35,534 bases of DNA from Nocardiopsis alkaliphila YIM 80379 (GTDB lineage: Bacteria; Actinomycetota; Actinomycetes; Streptosporangiales; Streptosporangiaceae), in contig NZ_ANBD01000093.1 in the NCBI RefSeq assembly GCF_000341005.1, positions 12,067-47,600 of the forward strand. The letters are read 5' to 3'. How positions within the stretch are numbered: position 1 is the first letter of the stretch; every line of letters begins with the position of its first letter. Below are positions 24,627 to 34,039 of this stretch, in pieces. A program made the translations under genes and the position numbers. The notes under the pieces are model-generated. The model made no database searches. It was given only the letters and a program-made list of their open reading frames with translations, and was not told the origin of the DNA.

Positions 24627-24679
24627 TTCCGCATTGCGAATTGCAGGGACTCTAATTGATGACGGGGCGACCCTGTCAA
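24627..24679 (-). promoter_or_regulatory. uraD promoter with candidate AllR-like operator
   Basis: On the minus strand a perfect TTGACA (24674-24679) and TAGAGT (24649-24654) are separated by 19 nt. Just downstream, TTCCGCATTGCGAA (24627-24640, plus strand) is the box that also occurs twice in the allR/CitE-like intergenic region. A repressor bound there would cover the transcription start. Confidence 0.5.
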
Positions 24680-24860
24680 CACTACTGAGGGGGAATCGTG
24701 GGAAAAATATGGATTCTGTGTCCCTCCCCAAAGAAGCAGTGAAGTTCCTGGCGGTCCCCGTGCAGGTGAGAGGCTTGGGGGTGTTGAGCGCCTTTGGGGG
24801 CGGGGTCGATCGAAGATGGTCGACAGCGCGAGGAGGTCCGACGCAGGCCCACGCCATTCC

Positions 24861-24888
24861 TTAAAGTGAAAACTATTTTCCGTATCAT
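24861..24888 (+). promoter_or_regulatory. Candidate promoter of hydroxypyruvate-isomerase-like gene
   Basis: TATCAT (24883-24888) is a near-consensus -10, with TTAAAG (24861-24866) 16 nt upstream as a weak -35. Between them lies the dyad GAAAA-CTA-TTTTC (24868-24880). The block is AT-rich against a GC-rich background and ends 25 nt before the ATG. The rest of the 390-bp divergent gap has no gene. Confidence 0.45.
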
Positions 24889-24912
24889 GAAATTAAATGT
24901 TGGGGGTGGCGC

Positions 24913-25710
24913 ATGAGTCACACACTCGGGTACACGGTGAACTGCTCCCTGCTGTTCACCGAACTCCCCATCAACGAACGTCCCCAGGCCGTACGGGACG
25001 CGGGCTTCCACGCCGTCGAGTTCTGGTGGCCCTTCGAGAGCGCGACCCCGCCCCGGGCGGACATCGATGCCTTCGTCACCGCCATCGACACCGCGGGTGT
25101 AAGCCTGACCGGCCTCAACCTCTTCGCCGGCCGACTTCCCGGCCCCGATCGGGGCGTGCTCTCCCACCCCGACCGGATCGCAGAGCTGCGCGCCAACATC
25201 GAGGTCGTCGCCCAGATCGCCGAACACACCGGAACCACCGGCTTCAACGCCCTCTACGGCCTGCGTCAACAGGGTGTCGATCCGGACGAACAGGACCGCG
25301 TCGCCTTGGAGAACACTCTCGCCGCGGCGGAGCGTGTCGCCAAGCTCGGCGGCACCATCTTCATCGAGCCCCTCAGCGGGGCCGAGGACTATCCGCTCAA
25401 GACCGCCGCCGAGGCTTTGGCGTTCATCGCCAAGGTCAGGGAGGCCGGGGCCGACAACGTCGCTCTCCTCGCCGACTTCTTCCACCTGGCCGTCAATGGT
25501 GACGACGTGGCGGCGGTGGTGCGCGATCACGCAGCCGAGTTCGGACATGTCCAGATCGCCGACGCCCCTGGACGCGGCGAACCCGGCACAGGCGAATTGC
25601 CCCTCGACGAACTCCTGTCCGCCTCCCAAGCCGGCGGCTACCAAGGGCTGGTGAGCCTGGAGTACGAGCCCACCGTTCCTTCCGCGGAAAGCTTCGCCTG
25701 GCTGCGCTGA
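24913..25710 (+). CDS. hyi: Hydroxypyruvate isomerase-like TIM-barrel protein
   Basis: A 265-residue xylose-isomerase-like barrel of the Hyi family, which interconverts hydroxypyruvate and tartronate semialdehyde in glyoxylate use. Expected metal ligands are visible: E152 in FIEPLSG, D188 in LLADFFHLA, H212 in GHVQIADAPGRGEPGTGELP and E250 in SLEYEP. The N-terminus TVNCSLLFTELP and the AVEFWWPF block fit the family. The ATG at 24913 has a GGGGGTGG-type ribosome site. It is divergent from uraD. Glyoxylate carboligase and tartronate semialdehyde reductase, its usual partners, are not in this window, so its actual substrate is open. Confidence 0.85.
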   Translation: MSHTLGYTVNCSLLFTELPINERPQAVRDAGFHAVEFWWPFESATPPRADIDAFVTAIDTAGVSLTGLNLFAGRLPGPDRGVLSHPDRIAELRANIEVVAQIAEHTGTTGFNALYGLRQQGVDPDEQDRVALENTLAAAERVAKLGGTIFIEPLSGAEDYPLKTAAEALAFIAKVREAGADNVALLADFFHLAVNGDDVAAVVRDHAAEFGHVQIADAPGRGEPGTGELPLDELLSASQAGGYQGLVSLEYEPTVPSAESFAWLR

Positions 25711-25851
25711 CCGTGTGCGTTCTGGGTCCCTGCCCCGCCGACCCACGATGCGTCACCCTGGACGCCGTTCCGTGGCGGTGAACCCCGGCCGTCACCGCAC
25801 TGGAGCGGGGACGGAGGTTTCAGGGCTCGCAAAGGTGATCACACAAGGGGC

Positions 25852-27150
25852 GTGAGCGAAAACTCTGAGTCATCACCGCTGGTCATCAAGAACGTCCGGG
25901 TCTTCGATGGAAAGAGCGAACGGCTCGAAACCGGACACGTGGTGGTGCGCGGAAGGCGCATCGACCGGATCGTTCCACTCACGGATGAGGTCGCCGAACC
26001 CGACGATGCCCGGGTGATCGACTGCGCCGGTGAGGGGGGAGCGGTCACCCGCGTGCTCATGCCCGGGCTCATCGACGCCCACACCCACCTGGCCGTTTCG
26101 GGTATCTCCGCTCTCGAAGTGCTGACCGGTCAGGACGGGCTGGTGCACTGCAAGGCCTTGGCCGAGGCCCGCCGCGTGCTCATGCGCGGCTTCACCTCGG
26201 TGCGTGACATGGGCGGACCCACCGGAGCGATCAAGAGTGTGATCGACTCCGGGGAGTTCCCCGGACCACGTGTCTACCCGAGTAACGCCGCGATCTCCCA
26301 GACCGCCGGACACGGGGACTTCTCCGCCGTCTACGACGCGCCCACGGCCCTTGGTGGTCCCTTGTCCCGCGCGGAGCGACTGGGGATCATGCGGGTCGCG
26401 GACGGGCCGGAACGGGTGCTCGCCGCCGTACGAGAACAACTCAAGAAAGGGGCCTGCCAGGTCAAGCTCATGGCCGGAGGCGGAGTCACGTCGGTCTACG
26501 ACGACCTGGACGTCTTGCAGTTCACCCCGGAGGAACTACGGGTGGCGGTCCAGGCGGCTCAGGACTGGGGGACCTACGTCGCCGTGCACGTGTTCGACAC
26601 CGAAGGGATCAGACGTGCCCTGGACGCGGGGGTCCGCTCCATCGAACACGGACAGTTGGCGGACGAGGAGACGGTCGCCCTGGTCGCGAGCAAGGGGGCG
26701 TGGTTGAGTACGCAGCCCTTCGCCGTTGGCGACCACTCCTTCCCCGATCCGCGATCCACGGCCAAGGACGCCGAGGTCTGCGCGGGGGTGGACCACCTGT
26801 TCACCTGGGCACGTGAGCACGGCGCGCGGCTCGCCTTCGGTACGGACCTGCTCTTCGCCCCGGACGCGGGTGATCGCCAATCGCGAATGTTCACCCGCCT
26901 GGATCGGTACATGTCACCGGTGGACGCCCTGCGGGTGGGCACCTCGGGTAACGCGGCCCTGTTGGGAATGGCCGGAAACCGGGACCCCTATGGTGAGGCC
27001 GAACTGGGGGTGGTGCGGCCGGGTGCCTGGGCGGACCTGCTGGTGGTGGAGGGTGATCCGACTCAGGACCTCTCACTGCTGGCCGATCCCGGACGAAACC
27101 TGTCGGTCATCGTCAAGGACGGGAAGGTGTATCGCAACCGTTTTGGATGA
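25852..27150 (+). CDS. Amidohydrolase family metal-dependent hydrolase
   Basis: A 432-residue binuclear amidohydrolase of the imidazolonepropionase/Xaa-Pro dipeptidase-like group. Metal-site residues are H77 and H79 in DAHTHL, a likely carbamylated K205 in QVKLMAGGG, H246 in VAVHVFDT, H266 in SIEHGQ and D332 in AFGTDLLF. The N- and C-terminal beta-sandwich strands, with PGAWADLLVVEGDPTQDL, are typical. The GTG at 25852 has AAGGGG immediately before it. It sits 141 nt after hyi on the same strand, at the edge of the purine cluster, so a ureido or cyclic-amide substrate is possible; the sequence does not identify it. Confidence 0.88.
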   Translation: MSENSESSPLVIKNVRVFDGKSERLETGHVVVRGRRIDRIVPLTDEVAEPDDARVIDCAGEGGAVTRVLMPGLIDAHTHLAVSGISALEVLTGQDGLVHCKALAEARRVLMRGFTSVRDMGGPTGAIKSVIDSGEFPGPRVYPSNAAISQTAGHGDFSAVYDAPTALGGPLSRAERLGIMRVADGPERVLAAVREQLKKGACQVKLMAGGGVTSVYDDLDVLQFTPEELRVAVQAAQDWGTYVAVHVFDTEGIRRALDAGVRSIEHGQLADEETVALVASKGAWLSTQPFAVGDHSFPDPRSTAKDAEVCAGVDHLFTWAREHGARLAFGTDLLFAPDAGDRQSRMFTRLDRYMSPVDALRVGTSGNAALLGMAGNRDPYGEAELGVVRPGAWADLLVVEGDPTQDLSLLADPGRNLSVIVKDGKVYRNRFG

Positions 27151-27158
27151 AGGAAGGA

Positions 27159-27184
27159 CCCCGACCCGAACGATCGGACCGGGG
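27159..27184. terminator. Hairpin terminator between amidohydrolase and carboxypeptidase
   Basis: CCCCG-AC-CCG pairs with CGG-AC-CGGGG across a 6-nt loop, giving 8 bp with a symmetric 2x2 internal loop. It lies 8 nt after the amidohydrolase stop and 16 nt beyond the opposing carboxypeptidase stop. Confidence 0.6.
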
Positions 27185-27200
27185 CGCTCCGTGGCGTGGG

Positions 27201-28472
27201 TCAGCCGCAGTAGGCGTCCTGCTCACCGATGATCCGGTAGGGGCAGTCCGCGTAGTCCAACAAGCGCAGCACCGCCTCCTCGTTACGGGAGGTCTCGCGC
27301 TCGATCACCGAGGACGGCGGGTAGAAGCCCCCACCCGAGGCCGAGCGAGGATACATCTCGTACGTGAAGTTGACGATGCCCTGGTCGGCCCACAGCCAGT
27401 CGTTGATCGAACCGTCCGTGATGTACAGGTCGCTGGACTGCTGGGGCGTGTACCCGTTGGCCTCGGCCATGTACTCGCCCAACGCGCGGTGGGTGTCGTA
27501 CTCTTCCTGTGTCATCGCGCCGGTGGTCTCATCGTAGGTGTGACCGAAGGGCCACAGGATGAGTTCGCTGTAGGTGTGGAAGTCGATGGCGGCGGTGATC
27601 TGCTGTTCGCCGTCCACCACCCGACCGCGCACGAAGTCGGCGACCGCCTTCACCTCGGTGGCGGATTCGGGGGCGTCTCCCCGATAGGTGGTGCCGCTCG
27701 GGTTGCCCGAGGAACCGCCACAACAGCCCCAATTGTAGGCCCAGTTGCGGTTCATGTCCGTGCCGATGGCGGAAGAACCCTCGTTGGGCTGGCGGTTCTT
27801 ACGCCAGTTCCGCCAGGTATCACCCGCCATGTCGTACTCACTGCCGTCCGGGTTGACGTTGGGCAGGATCCAGATCTCCCGACCGTCCACCAGTTCGGTG
27901 ATCCGGGGTTCCTCCCCGTAGCCATCGGTCAACAGGTGCAGCAGGTAGACCGCCATCTCCACGGTCAGGTGCTCGCGCGCGTGCTGGGAGTGGACGAACA
28001 GTACCTCGGGCCGGTCCTCGTCCACGGTCACGTTATCGCTGATCTTGACCGCCACCAGGTCCCGGCCCTCATGGGATCGCCCGAAGACCTCCCGCGCGGC
28101 AATGCCCGGGTGGTCGGTGACCACCTGGTCGATGATCTCCAGTAGTTCCGGATAGGTGGTGTAGCCCGGGTCCGGGCTCGCCAGTGTCCGCGCGGGCTCG
28201 AAGGCTCGGGCCGCGTATCCCAGCGAGTCGAGTTCGTCGAGGTCCTCGGTCGATCCGGTGATCAGCACCGAGTCCTCGCCCACGTGGTCGATCGCTACAC
28301 CGGTGGCGGCGATCTCCGAGCGTTCCTCGGGGGTGGTCACACCGTCGATCTCGTACAACCCGTAGCCGGGTTCGGCGGTGGCGCTTCCGGTGGCCAGTGT
28401 GCCCAGGAGGAGGGCGCCGACGGCGACGGGGACGAGGGATCTTCTGAAGGGGGAGGGGGACGCATGGTGCAC
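27201..28472 (-). CDS. Secreted M14 zinc carboxypeptidase
   Basis: A 423-residue exported carboxypeptidase of the M14A (carboxypeptidase A/T) type. A signal peptide is clear: RR near residue 10, the hydrophobic [17 protein letters not shown], and likely cleavage after SATA near 33. A propeptide-like region precedes the catalytic domain from ~100. Zinc ligands are H164 and E167 in SQHAREH and H299 in DFHTYSE. Substrate residues are N241-R242 in DMNRNW, and the catalytic Glu is E372 in FTYEMYP. Two adjacent Cys in NWGCCGG and the C-terminal pair may form disulfides. GTG 28472 with GGAGG 4 nt upstream is the start; no in-frame ATG precedes the signal. It digests peptides outside the cell. Confidence 0.92.
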   Translation of the reverse strand: MHHASPSPFRRSLVPVAVGALLLGTLATGSATAEPGYGLYEIDGVTTPEERSEIAATGVAIDHVGEDSVLITGSTEDLDELDSLGYAARAFEPARTLASPDPGYTTYPELLEIIDQVVTDHPGIAAREVFGRSHEGRDLVAVKISDNVTVDEDRPEVLFVHSQHAREHLTVEMAVYLLHLLTDGYGEEPRITELVDGREIWILPNVNPDGSEYDMAGDTWRNWRKNRQPNEGSSAIGTDMNRNWAYNWGCCGGSSGNPSGTTYRGDAPESATEVKAVADFVRGRVVDGEQQITAAIDFHTYSELILWPFGHTYDETTGAMTQEEYDTHRALGEYMAEANGYTPQQSSDLYITDGSINDWLWADQGIVNFTYEMYPRSASGGGFYPPSSVIERETSRNEEAVLRLLDYADCPYRIIGEQDAYCG

Positions 28473-28516
28473 TGTGCCTCCATGAGCGGGGTGTGAGGCT
28501 ACGAATACTGTGCGGT

Positions 28517-28546
28517 ATTGGAGATCAGGGCCCCGAGAACTGTCAA
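28517..28546 (-). promoter_or_regulatory. Promoter of the M14 carboxypeptidase
   Basis: On the minus strand TTGACA (28541-28546) and TCCAAT (28517-28522) are 18 nt apart, about 45 nt before the GTG start. The -35 is perfect and the -10 matches at four of six positions. Confidence 0.5.
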
Positions 28547-28675
28547 TATGGCCGGCCGGAGGTGACGGGAGCCGTGAATCGTCTGGTTTCGGAGCCCTGC
28601 CACGTGAAGCCCGCTTTTTTGTGACCGGACATGAGCCGAGCGTGGCCACATGTGGCCGGCGGGCGTCTCGCCCCC

Positions 28676-29614
28676 TTACTTGGATTCCAGACGGCCCCGT
28701 GGGTCGGAGTCTTGTCTCAGAACCGAGAGTTCCTCCTTCCAACCGGTGGAGTCGATGCCGAGTGCGTCACGCAGGTAGGCCAAGGAGACCCGTTGGATCA
28801 GGGCGACCCGCTCGGGGCTTTCGTCGGTCGTCTCCGCCACGCCGTACCCGGCGACACCGCCCAGGGAATGCTCCGCCCCGAACAGGGTGAGCAGGTCCGT
28901 GGCCCCCGGTCCCAGGTGGTAGGCGTCGGTCCACCAATCCGGACCTCGAGTGGAAAGGGCCGACTGGTCGCTGTCCCCGGCGACGACGAGGGTGGGCGTG
29001 CTCATCGTCGCGAAACTCGGCTTCATGAAGGGGAAGTGTTCGGCCGCGAACGGTGTGAGGGTGCCTTCATCGGTGCCGGCCGCGGCCAGTAGCACCCCGA
29101 CCTTCACCCGGGGGTCGGACAGGTCCTCCCCCGGTTCGCCCTGGTCGTCGAGCACCCGTGCGCCGAGTAGGGTGCCGGCCGTCTGGGCTCCCCAGGAGTG
29201 TCCGGCGACGGCGATGCGGTGGTGGTCGATCCGTCCCTGGAGGCCGGGGATCGTGGTCTCCAGGGTGTCGAGTCGGTCGAGGGCGCGCGTCAGGTCCTCC
29301 ACGCGAAAACGCCAGATCGACGGGGTGCGGGGATCGTCAGGAGCGATGTTCAGGGTTCGGGAGTCGAGATGGGTCGGCTGGACCACGACGAAACCGTGTG
29401 CGGCCCAGAAGTCGACCAGTGGTGCGTAGCCGTCCAGTGAGCCTCCGAAACCGTGCGAGAAGATGATGACCGGCAGGCCTGTTCCGGCCTCGGGCGCGCT
29501 GACGCGCAACCGTAGATCCTCTCCACGTTCCGGCGCCGGGAGCACGACCGGACTCACGGAGAGGACGCGGGCCGGGGTGCTCGATTCGGTCGGAGTGGAG
29601 TTCGGGTCGCCCAT
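28676..29614 (-). CDS. Alpha/beta hydrolase, PAF-acetylhydrolase/dienelactone-hydrolase-like
   Basis: A 312-residue cytosolic alpha/beta hydrolase. The oxyanion-side motif [14 protein letters not shown] is near residue 54. The nucleophile elbow [10 protein letters not shown] has S140, and the acid is probably D214 or D216 in [10 protein letters not shown]. The catalytic His is H249 in FGAEHSLGG. The arrangement resembles platelet-activating-factor acetylhydrolase and chlorophyllase-like lipases/esterases; the substrate is unknown. There is no signal peptide. The ATG at 29614 has AAAGGA 5 nt upstream; the longer open frame runs antisense through the tetR gene and is rejected. It is divergent from a TetR regulator, with two operator-like repeats between, so it is probably TetR-repressed. 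Confidence 0.87.
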   Translation of the reverse strand: MGDPNSTPTESSTPARVLSVSPVVLPAPERGEDLRLRVSAPEAGTGLPVIIFSHGFGGSLDGYAPLVDFWAAHGFVVVQPTHLDSRTLNIAPDDPRTPSIWRFRVEDLTRALDRLDTLETTIPGLQGRIDHHRIAVAGHSWGAQTAGTLLGARVLDDQGEPGEDLSDPRVKVGVLLAAAGTDEGTLTPFAAEHFPFMKPSFATMSTPTLVVAGDSDQSALSTRGPDWWTDAYHLGPGATDLLTLFGAEHSLGGVAGYGVAETTDESPERVALIQRVSLAYLRDALGIDSTGWKEELSVLRQDSDPRGRLESK

Positions 29615-29654
29615 GGGATTCCTTTCAGGGGCGGTCGCGCTGGAACGCTTAAGT

Positions 29655-29697
29655 GGAACACTGCTCCGCTTGAACATATGGAACGTTGCTCCGGTTG
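29655..29697. promoter_or_regulatory. Tandem operator-like repeats between hydrolase and tetR
   Basis: GGAACACTGCTCCGCTTG (29655-29672) and GGAACGTTGCTCCGGTTG (29680-29697) match at 15 of 18 positions, 25 bp apart. Each contains the imperfect palindrome GGAAC-N3-GCTCC. A further GGAAC half-site starts at 29642. Location between divergent tetR and hydrolase genes suggests TetR binding. Confidence 0.6.
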
Positions 29698-29710
29698 TCA
29701 AGGATGAGAA

Positions 29711-30325
29711 GTGAGGGGTGTGGGCACGGTGAAGAATCGTGATGGAGGCGCGGAGCGGTCGGTGCCACGGAAACGGGCCGACGCACGGCACAACGAACGG
29801 GCCCTGTTGGAGGCCGCGGCCAGCGTCTTCGTTGAGTCGGGGGTGGACGCGCCGGTGCGCGAGATCGCGGCGATCGCGGGCGTGGGCATGGGCACCGTCT
29901 ATCGCCATTTCCCGACCCGGGCCGATCTGGTCATCGCCGTCTATCGCCACCAGATCGAAGCCTGTGCCCAGGCCGGGCCGGAACTGCTCGCCACCGCCGA
30001 TGATTCGTACGAGGCCCTCTCGCGTTGGGTGGGCATGTTCGTCGAGTTCTTGGTCACCAAGCACGGGTTGGCCGCCGCTCTGCGGGGCGAGGGCGCCGGG
30101 TTCGACGCTTTGCACACGTACTTCCTCGACCGGCTCGTGCCCGTGTGCGCACGGCTTCTCGAAGCGGCGGTGGAGGAGGGGCGGATCGTCGCCGACGTCG
30201 AGGCCTACGAACTGATGAGGGGGATCGGGAACCTTTGTGCCGGCGCCGACAGCGACCCGCGCTACAAGGCCACCCGTATGGTCGATCTGCTCATCGCGGG
30301 GCTACGTCGGACCCCCGAGGATTGA
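29711..30325 (+). CDS. TetR-family transcriptional regulator
   Basis: A 204-residue TetR/AcrR repressor. The DNA-binding domain at ~25-70 has ADARHNERALLEAAASVFVESGVDAPVREIAAIAGVGMGTVYRHFPTRADLVIAVY, with the recognition helix GVGMGTVYRHF. The C-terminal ligand domain is the helical type with GLAAALRGEGAG and LLEAAVEEGRIVADVEAYELMRGIGNLCAG. Start choice is uncertain: GTG 29711, 29723 or 29729 are all in frame; AAGG at 29700 favours 29711 and GAGGGG favours 29729. It likely represses the divergent hydrolase and itself. The inducing ligand is unknown. A hairpin follows 8 nt after the stop. Confidence 0.9.
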   Translation: MRGVGTVKNRDGGAERSVPRKRADARHNERALLEAAASVFVESGVDAPVREIAAIAGVGMGTVYRHFPTRADLVIAVYRHQIEACAQAGPELLATADDSYEALSRWVGMFVEFLVTKHGLAAALRGEGAGFDALHTYFLDRLVPVCARLLEAAVEEGRIVADVEAYELMRGIGNLCAGADSDPRYKATRMVDLLIAGLRRTPED

Positions 30326-30333
30326 TTGGAATT

Positions 30334-30353
30334 CCCCGCCTTTGGGCGTGGGG
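30334..30353 (+). terminator. Hairpin terminator after tetR
   Basis: CCCCGCC (30334-30340) pairs with GGCGTGGGG (30345-30353) through a TTTG loop with one bulged T. It begins 8 nt after the tetR stop. Confidence 0.6.
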
Positions 30354-30430
30354 AGGAAGTCGCCCCATCGGGTCGGCGAACGTTCGGTGGTGTGGATCCT
30401 TACGCGTGAACGATCCGAACGTGGGAAGGC

Positions 30431-30521
30431 GTCCGTCGGCGGTACCGGCTCAGCGGAGGTACGGCTTGCCTACCTACCGGGGCCTCGGGTGTTGGCCGCA
30501 CCCTGGGTCCCGCCGACGGAC
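30431..30521. ncRNA. Candidate multibranched structured RNA of unknown class
   Basis: A perfect 12-bp stem (30431-30442 with 30510-30521) closes a domain with two internal hairpins. One is a ~10-bp stem at 30454-30479 with two bulges and a CTTG tetraloop. The other is GGGTG/CACCC at 30487-30503. It lies between the tetR terminator and the leuA promoter region and codes for nothing recognisable. It is not a tRNA, and I know no matching class. Strand is undecided because the fold is nearly symmetric. Confidence 0.4.
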
Positions 30522-30709
30522 TCCGTATAAAACCCCCTAGCACTGAAGGGTTCCACTCCAGGGTAGCCGCCCGCGTTTGTATCTTGAAGTCGAGGTACCG
30601 ATTTTGAACGATCATCTGAAATCCGCGCGAACCCCTCAGGGCGTCACGGTTCACAGTGGCCCCGTCTCAGCATGTGAGCAAAGAGTGCCGATTCTTCTCC
30701 TCCGTCTGC

Positions 30710-30715
30710 TAGCGT
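30710..30715 (+). promoter_or_regulatory. Candidate -10 of the leuA leader transcript
   Basis: TGCTAGCGT contains an extended -10-like TAGCGT (TAGnnT type) that would start transcription about 4 nt before the leader-peptide ATG. No good -35 is seen at 16-18 nt. Confidence 0.3.
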
Positions 30716-30717
30716 GA

Positions 30718-32559
<1,842 letters not shown>

Positions 32560-32569
32560 CCTGAGGCGG

Positions 32570-32597
32570 GATCCGGTCCAAGGACGCGGACCGGATC
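32570..32597 (+). terminator. leuA hairpin terminator
   Basis: GATCCGGTCC (32570-32579) pairs perfectly with GGACCGGATC (32588-32597) over 10 bp with an 8-nt loop, 10 nt after the leuA stop. Confidence 0.75.
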
Positions 32598-32619
32598 GGG
32601 GGCGTACCCGATTCGAGGA

Positions 32620-32654
32620 TGGGGCTCGCGACGAACGTCTCGCCGCGGGCCCCA
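32620..32654 (-). terminator. Hairpin terminator after CAP-domain gene
   Basis: TGGGGCTCGCG (32620-32630) pairs with CGCGGGCCCCA (32644-32654), 11 bp with one wobble and a 13-nt loop, 35 nt beyond the CAP gene stop on the minus strand. Confidence 0.6.
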
Positions 32655-32689
32655 CCGACGTTCTTCGGTCCTCGTCGTCGCTCAGACGG

Positions 32690-33628
32690 TCACCGGTAGC
32701 CGAACTTCTGAGTCCAGGCACGGTCGGCCTCGCCGACCCCGATCGCCTTCAGATCGCAGTTGAGGATGTTGCGGCGGTGGCCAGGACTGTTCATCCATGC
32801 GTCCATCACCTGCCGGGCGTTCTGTTGCCCCTTGGCGACGTTCTCGGCGCCCCAGGAGTCGTAGCCGTGGCGACGCGCACGTTCACCCGGTCCTTCACCC
32901 TCGGGACTCTCGTGGGCCATGTAGCCGCGGGCGGCCATGTCCTCGCTGTGCTCCTGCGCGGCGGCGGTCAGTTTGTCGTCGACCCGCACCGGGGAGCAGC
33001 CGTTCGAGGCCCGTTCACTGTTGACCAGCGTCACGACCTCGGTGGCCATGGGGCCGGCCGAAGAGGAACCGCCGCCGCCACCACCGCCACCGCCATTGCT
33101 CGCACCGCCGCTGGAACCGCCACCGCCATTGCTCGCACCGCCGCCGGAACCGCCACCGTCACCGCCACCACCGGCCTCCTCACCGGAGTCCTCGGGGGCA
33201 TAGGAGGCGGTCGCCTGGGCGCTGCGGGGAGAACTGTCCCCGGCGGGCTCAGCCGGTTCGGGAGCCTGGGTGGGTTCCTCGAAGAAGTCGTCACCCTCCA
33301 GGTCCGGAACCTGGGAGTCGTCGGCGACGGCACCCTCCCCGATCCGACCGGCGGAGCTTGCGCCGTCGGCGGCCTCCAGCGCGTCCTTGTCCTCTCCGAC
33401 CGTGTTCAGGACCAGTGCCCCGGCCAGGGCCAGGCCGACGGGGACGGCGACCACACCCGCGACGAGTGGGAACACCCTGCGCCGTTTGCGACGATTCGAC
33501 CGGCCCTCCTCCCAGAACCCATCGTCGTCGTGCCGATCCTGATCTTCGTACTCCGAGTACCGGCCCTCGCGGGGTGCGCGCTGTTCGCGAGCGCTCATCC
33601 TGCGCTTGCCTCTGCGACCTCGCGCCAT
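32690..33628 (-). CDS. Membrane-anchored CAP (SCP/PR-1) domain protein
   Basis: A 312-residue protein. A basic and acidic cytoplasmic N-terminus (1-51) has clustered RRKRRR before one transmembrane helix at ~52-74. An acidic Pro/Glu linker and a Gly/Ser/Asn-rich linker (~150-192) follow, then a YkwD-like CAP domain at ~195-312. CAP features are LVNSERASNGCSPVRVDDKLTAAAQEHSEDMA, HESPEGEGPGERARRHGY, GAENVAKGQ and AWMNSPGHRRNILN. The fold places the final domain outside the cell. CAP proteins have varied roles, and none can be assigned here. The ATG at 33628 has GGAAGG 10 nt upstream. The longer open frame antisense to recO is rejected. Confidence 0.87.
   Translation of the reverse strand: MARGRRGKRRMSAREQRAPREGRYSEYEDQDRHDDDGFWEEGRSNRRKRRRVFPLVAGVVAVPVGLALAGALVLNTVGEDKDALEAADGASSAGRIGEGAVADDSQVPDLEGDDFFEEPTQAPEPAEPAGDSSPRSAQATASYAPEDSGEEAGGGGDGGGSGGGASNGGGGSSGGASNGGGGGGGGGSSSAGPMATEVVTLVNSERASNGCSPVRVDDKLTAAAQEHSEDMAARGYMAHESPEGEGPGERARRHGYDSWGAENVAKGQQNARQVMDAWMNSPGHRRNILNCDLKAIGVGEADRAWTQKFGYR
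33089..33154 (-). repeat. 33-bp direct repeat in the CAP gene linker
   Basis: Two adjacent 33-bp units (33089-33121 and 33122-33154) differ at one base and encode an 11-residue Gly/Ser/Asn/Ala unit twice. The in-frame unit allows linker length change by slippage. Confidence 0.8.
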
Positions 33629-34039
33629 TTCGCTTGTACCTTCCGTGCCGGGATGGGAAACGTACGGGGCGCCCTCGTGAAGGCGGCCGGTGGGGTGAGC
33701 CCGTTGAGGCTCGGTCACCCGGAGACCGAACTCGCCGGAGAGGGGCTTGCCGTATCCATGGCCACACATGGTCATCGGTGGCTCTGTGTTCGGTGGGGGC
33801 AAGCGATGCCCGGGTCTGCGGTGTCGCGGGGGGAGGGCGGCACGGCCGAGCATCGATATCCCTAGCGCGTGAGAGTAGAGCAAATGTCGTGAAAAGGGAA
33901 TCCAAACCGTAATGAACCTGATCAGGGGTTCGTGCGTCCTCGTGCTTTCGGGCCGGACCGATCGTGCTTTCAGGGCGGACCGGCCAGGTTTTCGGGATGC
34001 ACCGACCAGGTGGTCGGTCGTATCCGCGACAATGGAGTA
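33629..34039. other. Divergent spacer between CAP gene and recO
   Basis: About 410 bases with no supported gene. It holds the CAP leader on the minus strand and the recO promoter candidate at its right end. An AT-richer patch at 33860-33915 may contain the CAP promoter, but no clear pair was found. A frame antisense to it has a short M23-like stretch that was judged chance. Confidence 0.4.
34001..34033 (+). promoter_or_regulatory. recO promoter candidate resembling the RecA-independent damage motif
   Basis: TGGTCGGTC (34011-34019), 8 nt, then GACAAT (34028-34033) fits the mycobacterial pattern tTGTCRgtg-N8-TAnnnT at 7 of 9 upstream positions. The start point would fall at or near the recO GTG at 34040, implying a leaderless message. 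The upstream half overlaps the perfect dyad ACCGACCA-gg-TGGTCGGT (34001-34018). Confidence 0.35.

Noticed and set aside
24709..24864. 51-codon plus-strand frame in the uraD-hyi gap
   Set aside because: It overlaps promoter sequence, has a weak ribosome site and no similarity.
30431..30521. tRNA or T-box element
   Set aside because: The acceptor-like stem is 12 bp, there is no TTCGANT arm, no CCA-type end and no TGGNACC T-box.
33640..33770. Minus-strand stretch reading GEFGLRV...HPTGRLHEG, similar to an M23 peptidase motif
   Set aside because: Too short, upstream of a good ribosome site for the CAP gene, no catalytic HxH; likely chance.
33629..33900. c-di-AMP (ydaO-type) riboswitch before the CAP gene
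   Set aside because: Cell-wall genes in actinomycetes often carry it, but the conserved GACAGCTAAC-type core is not found here.
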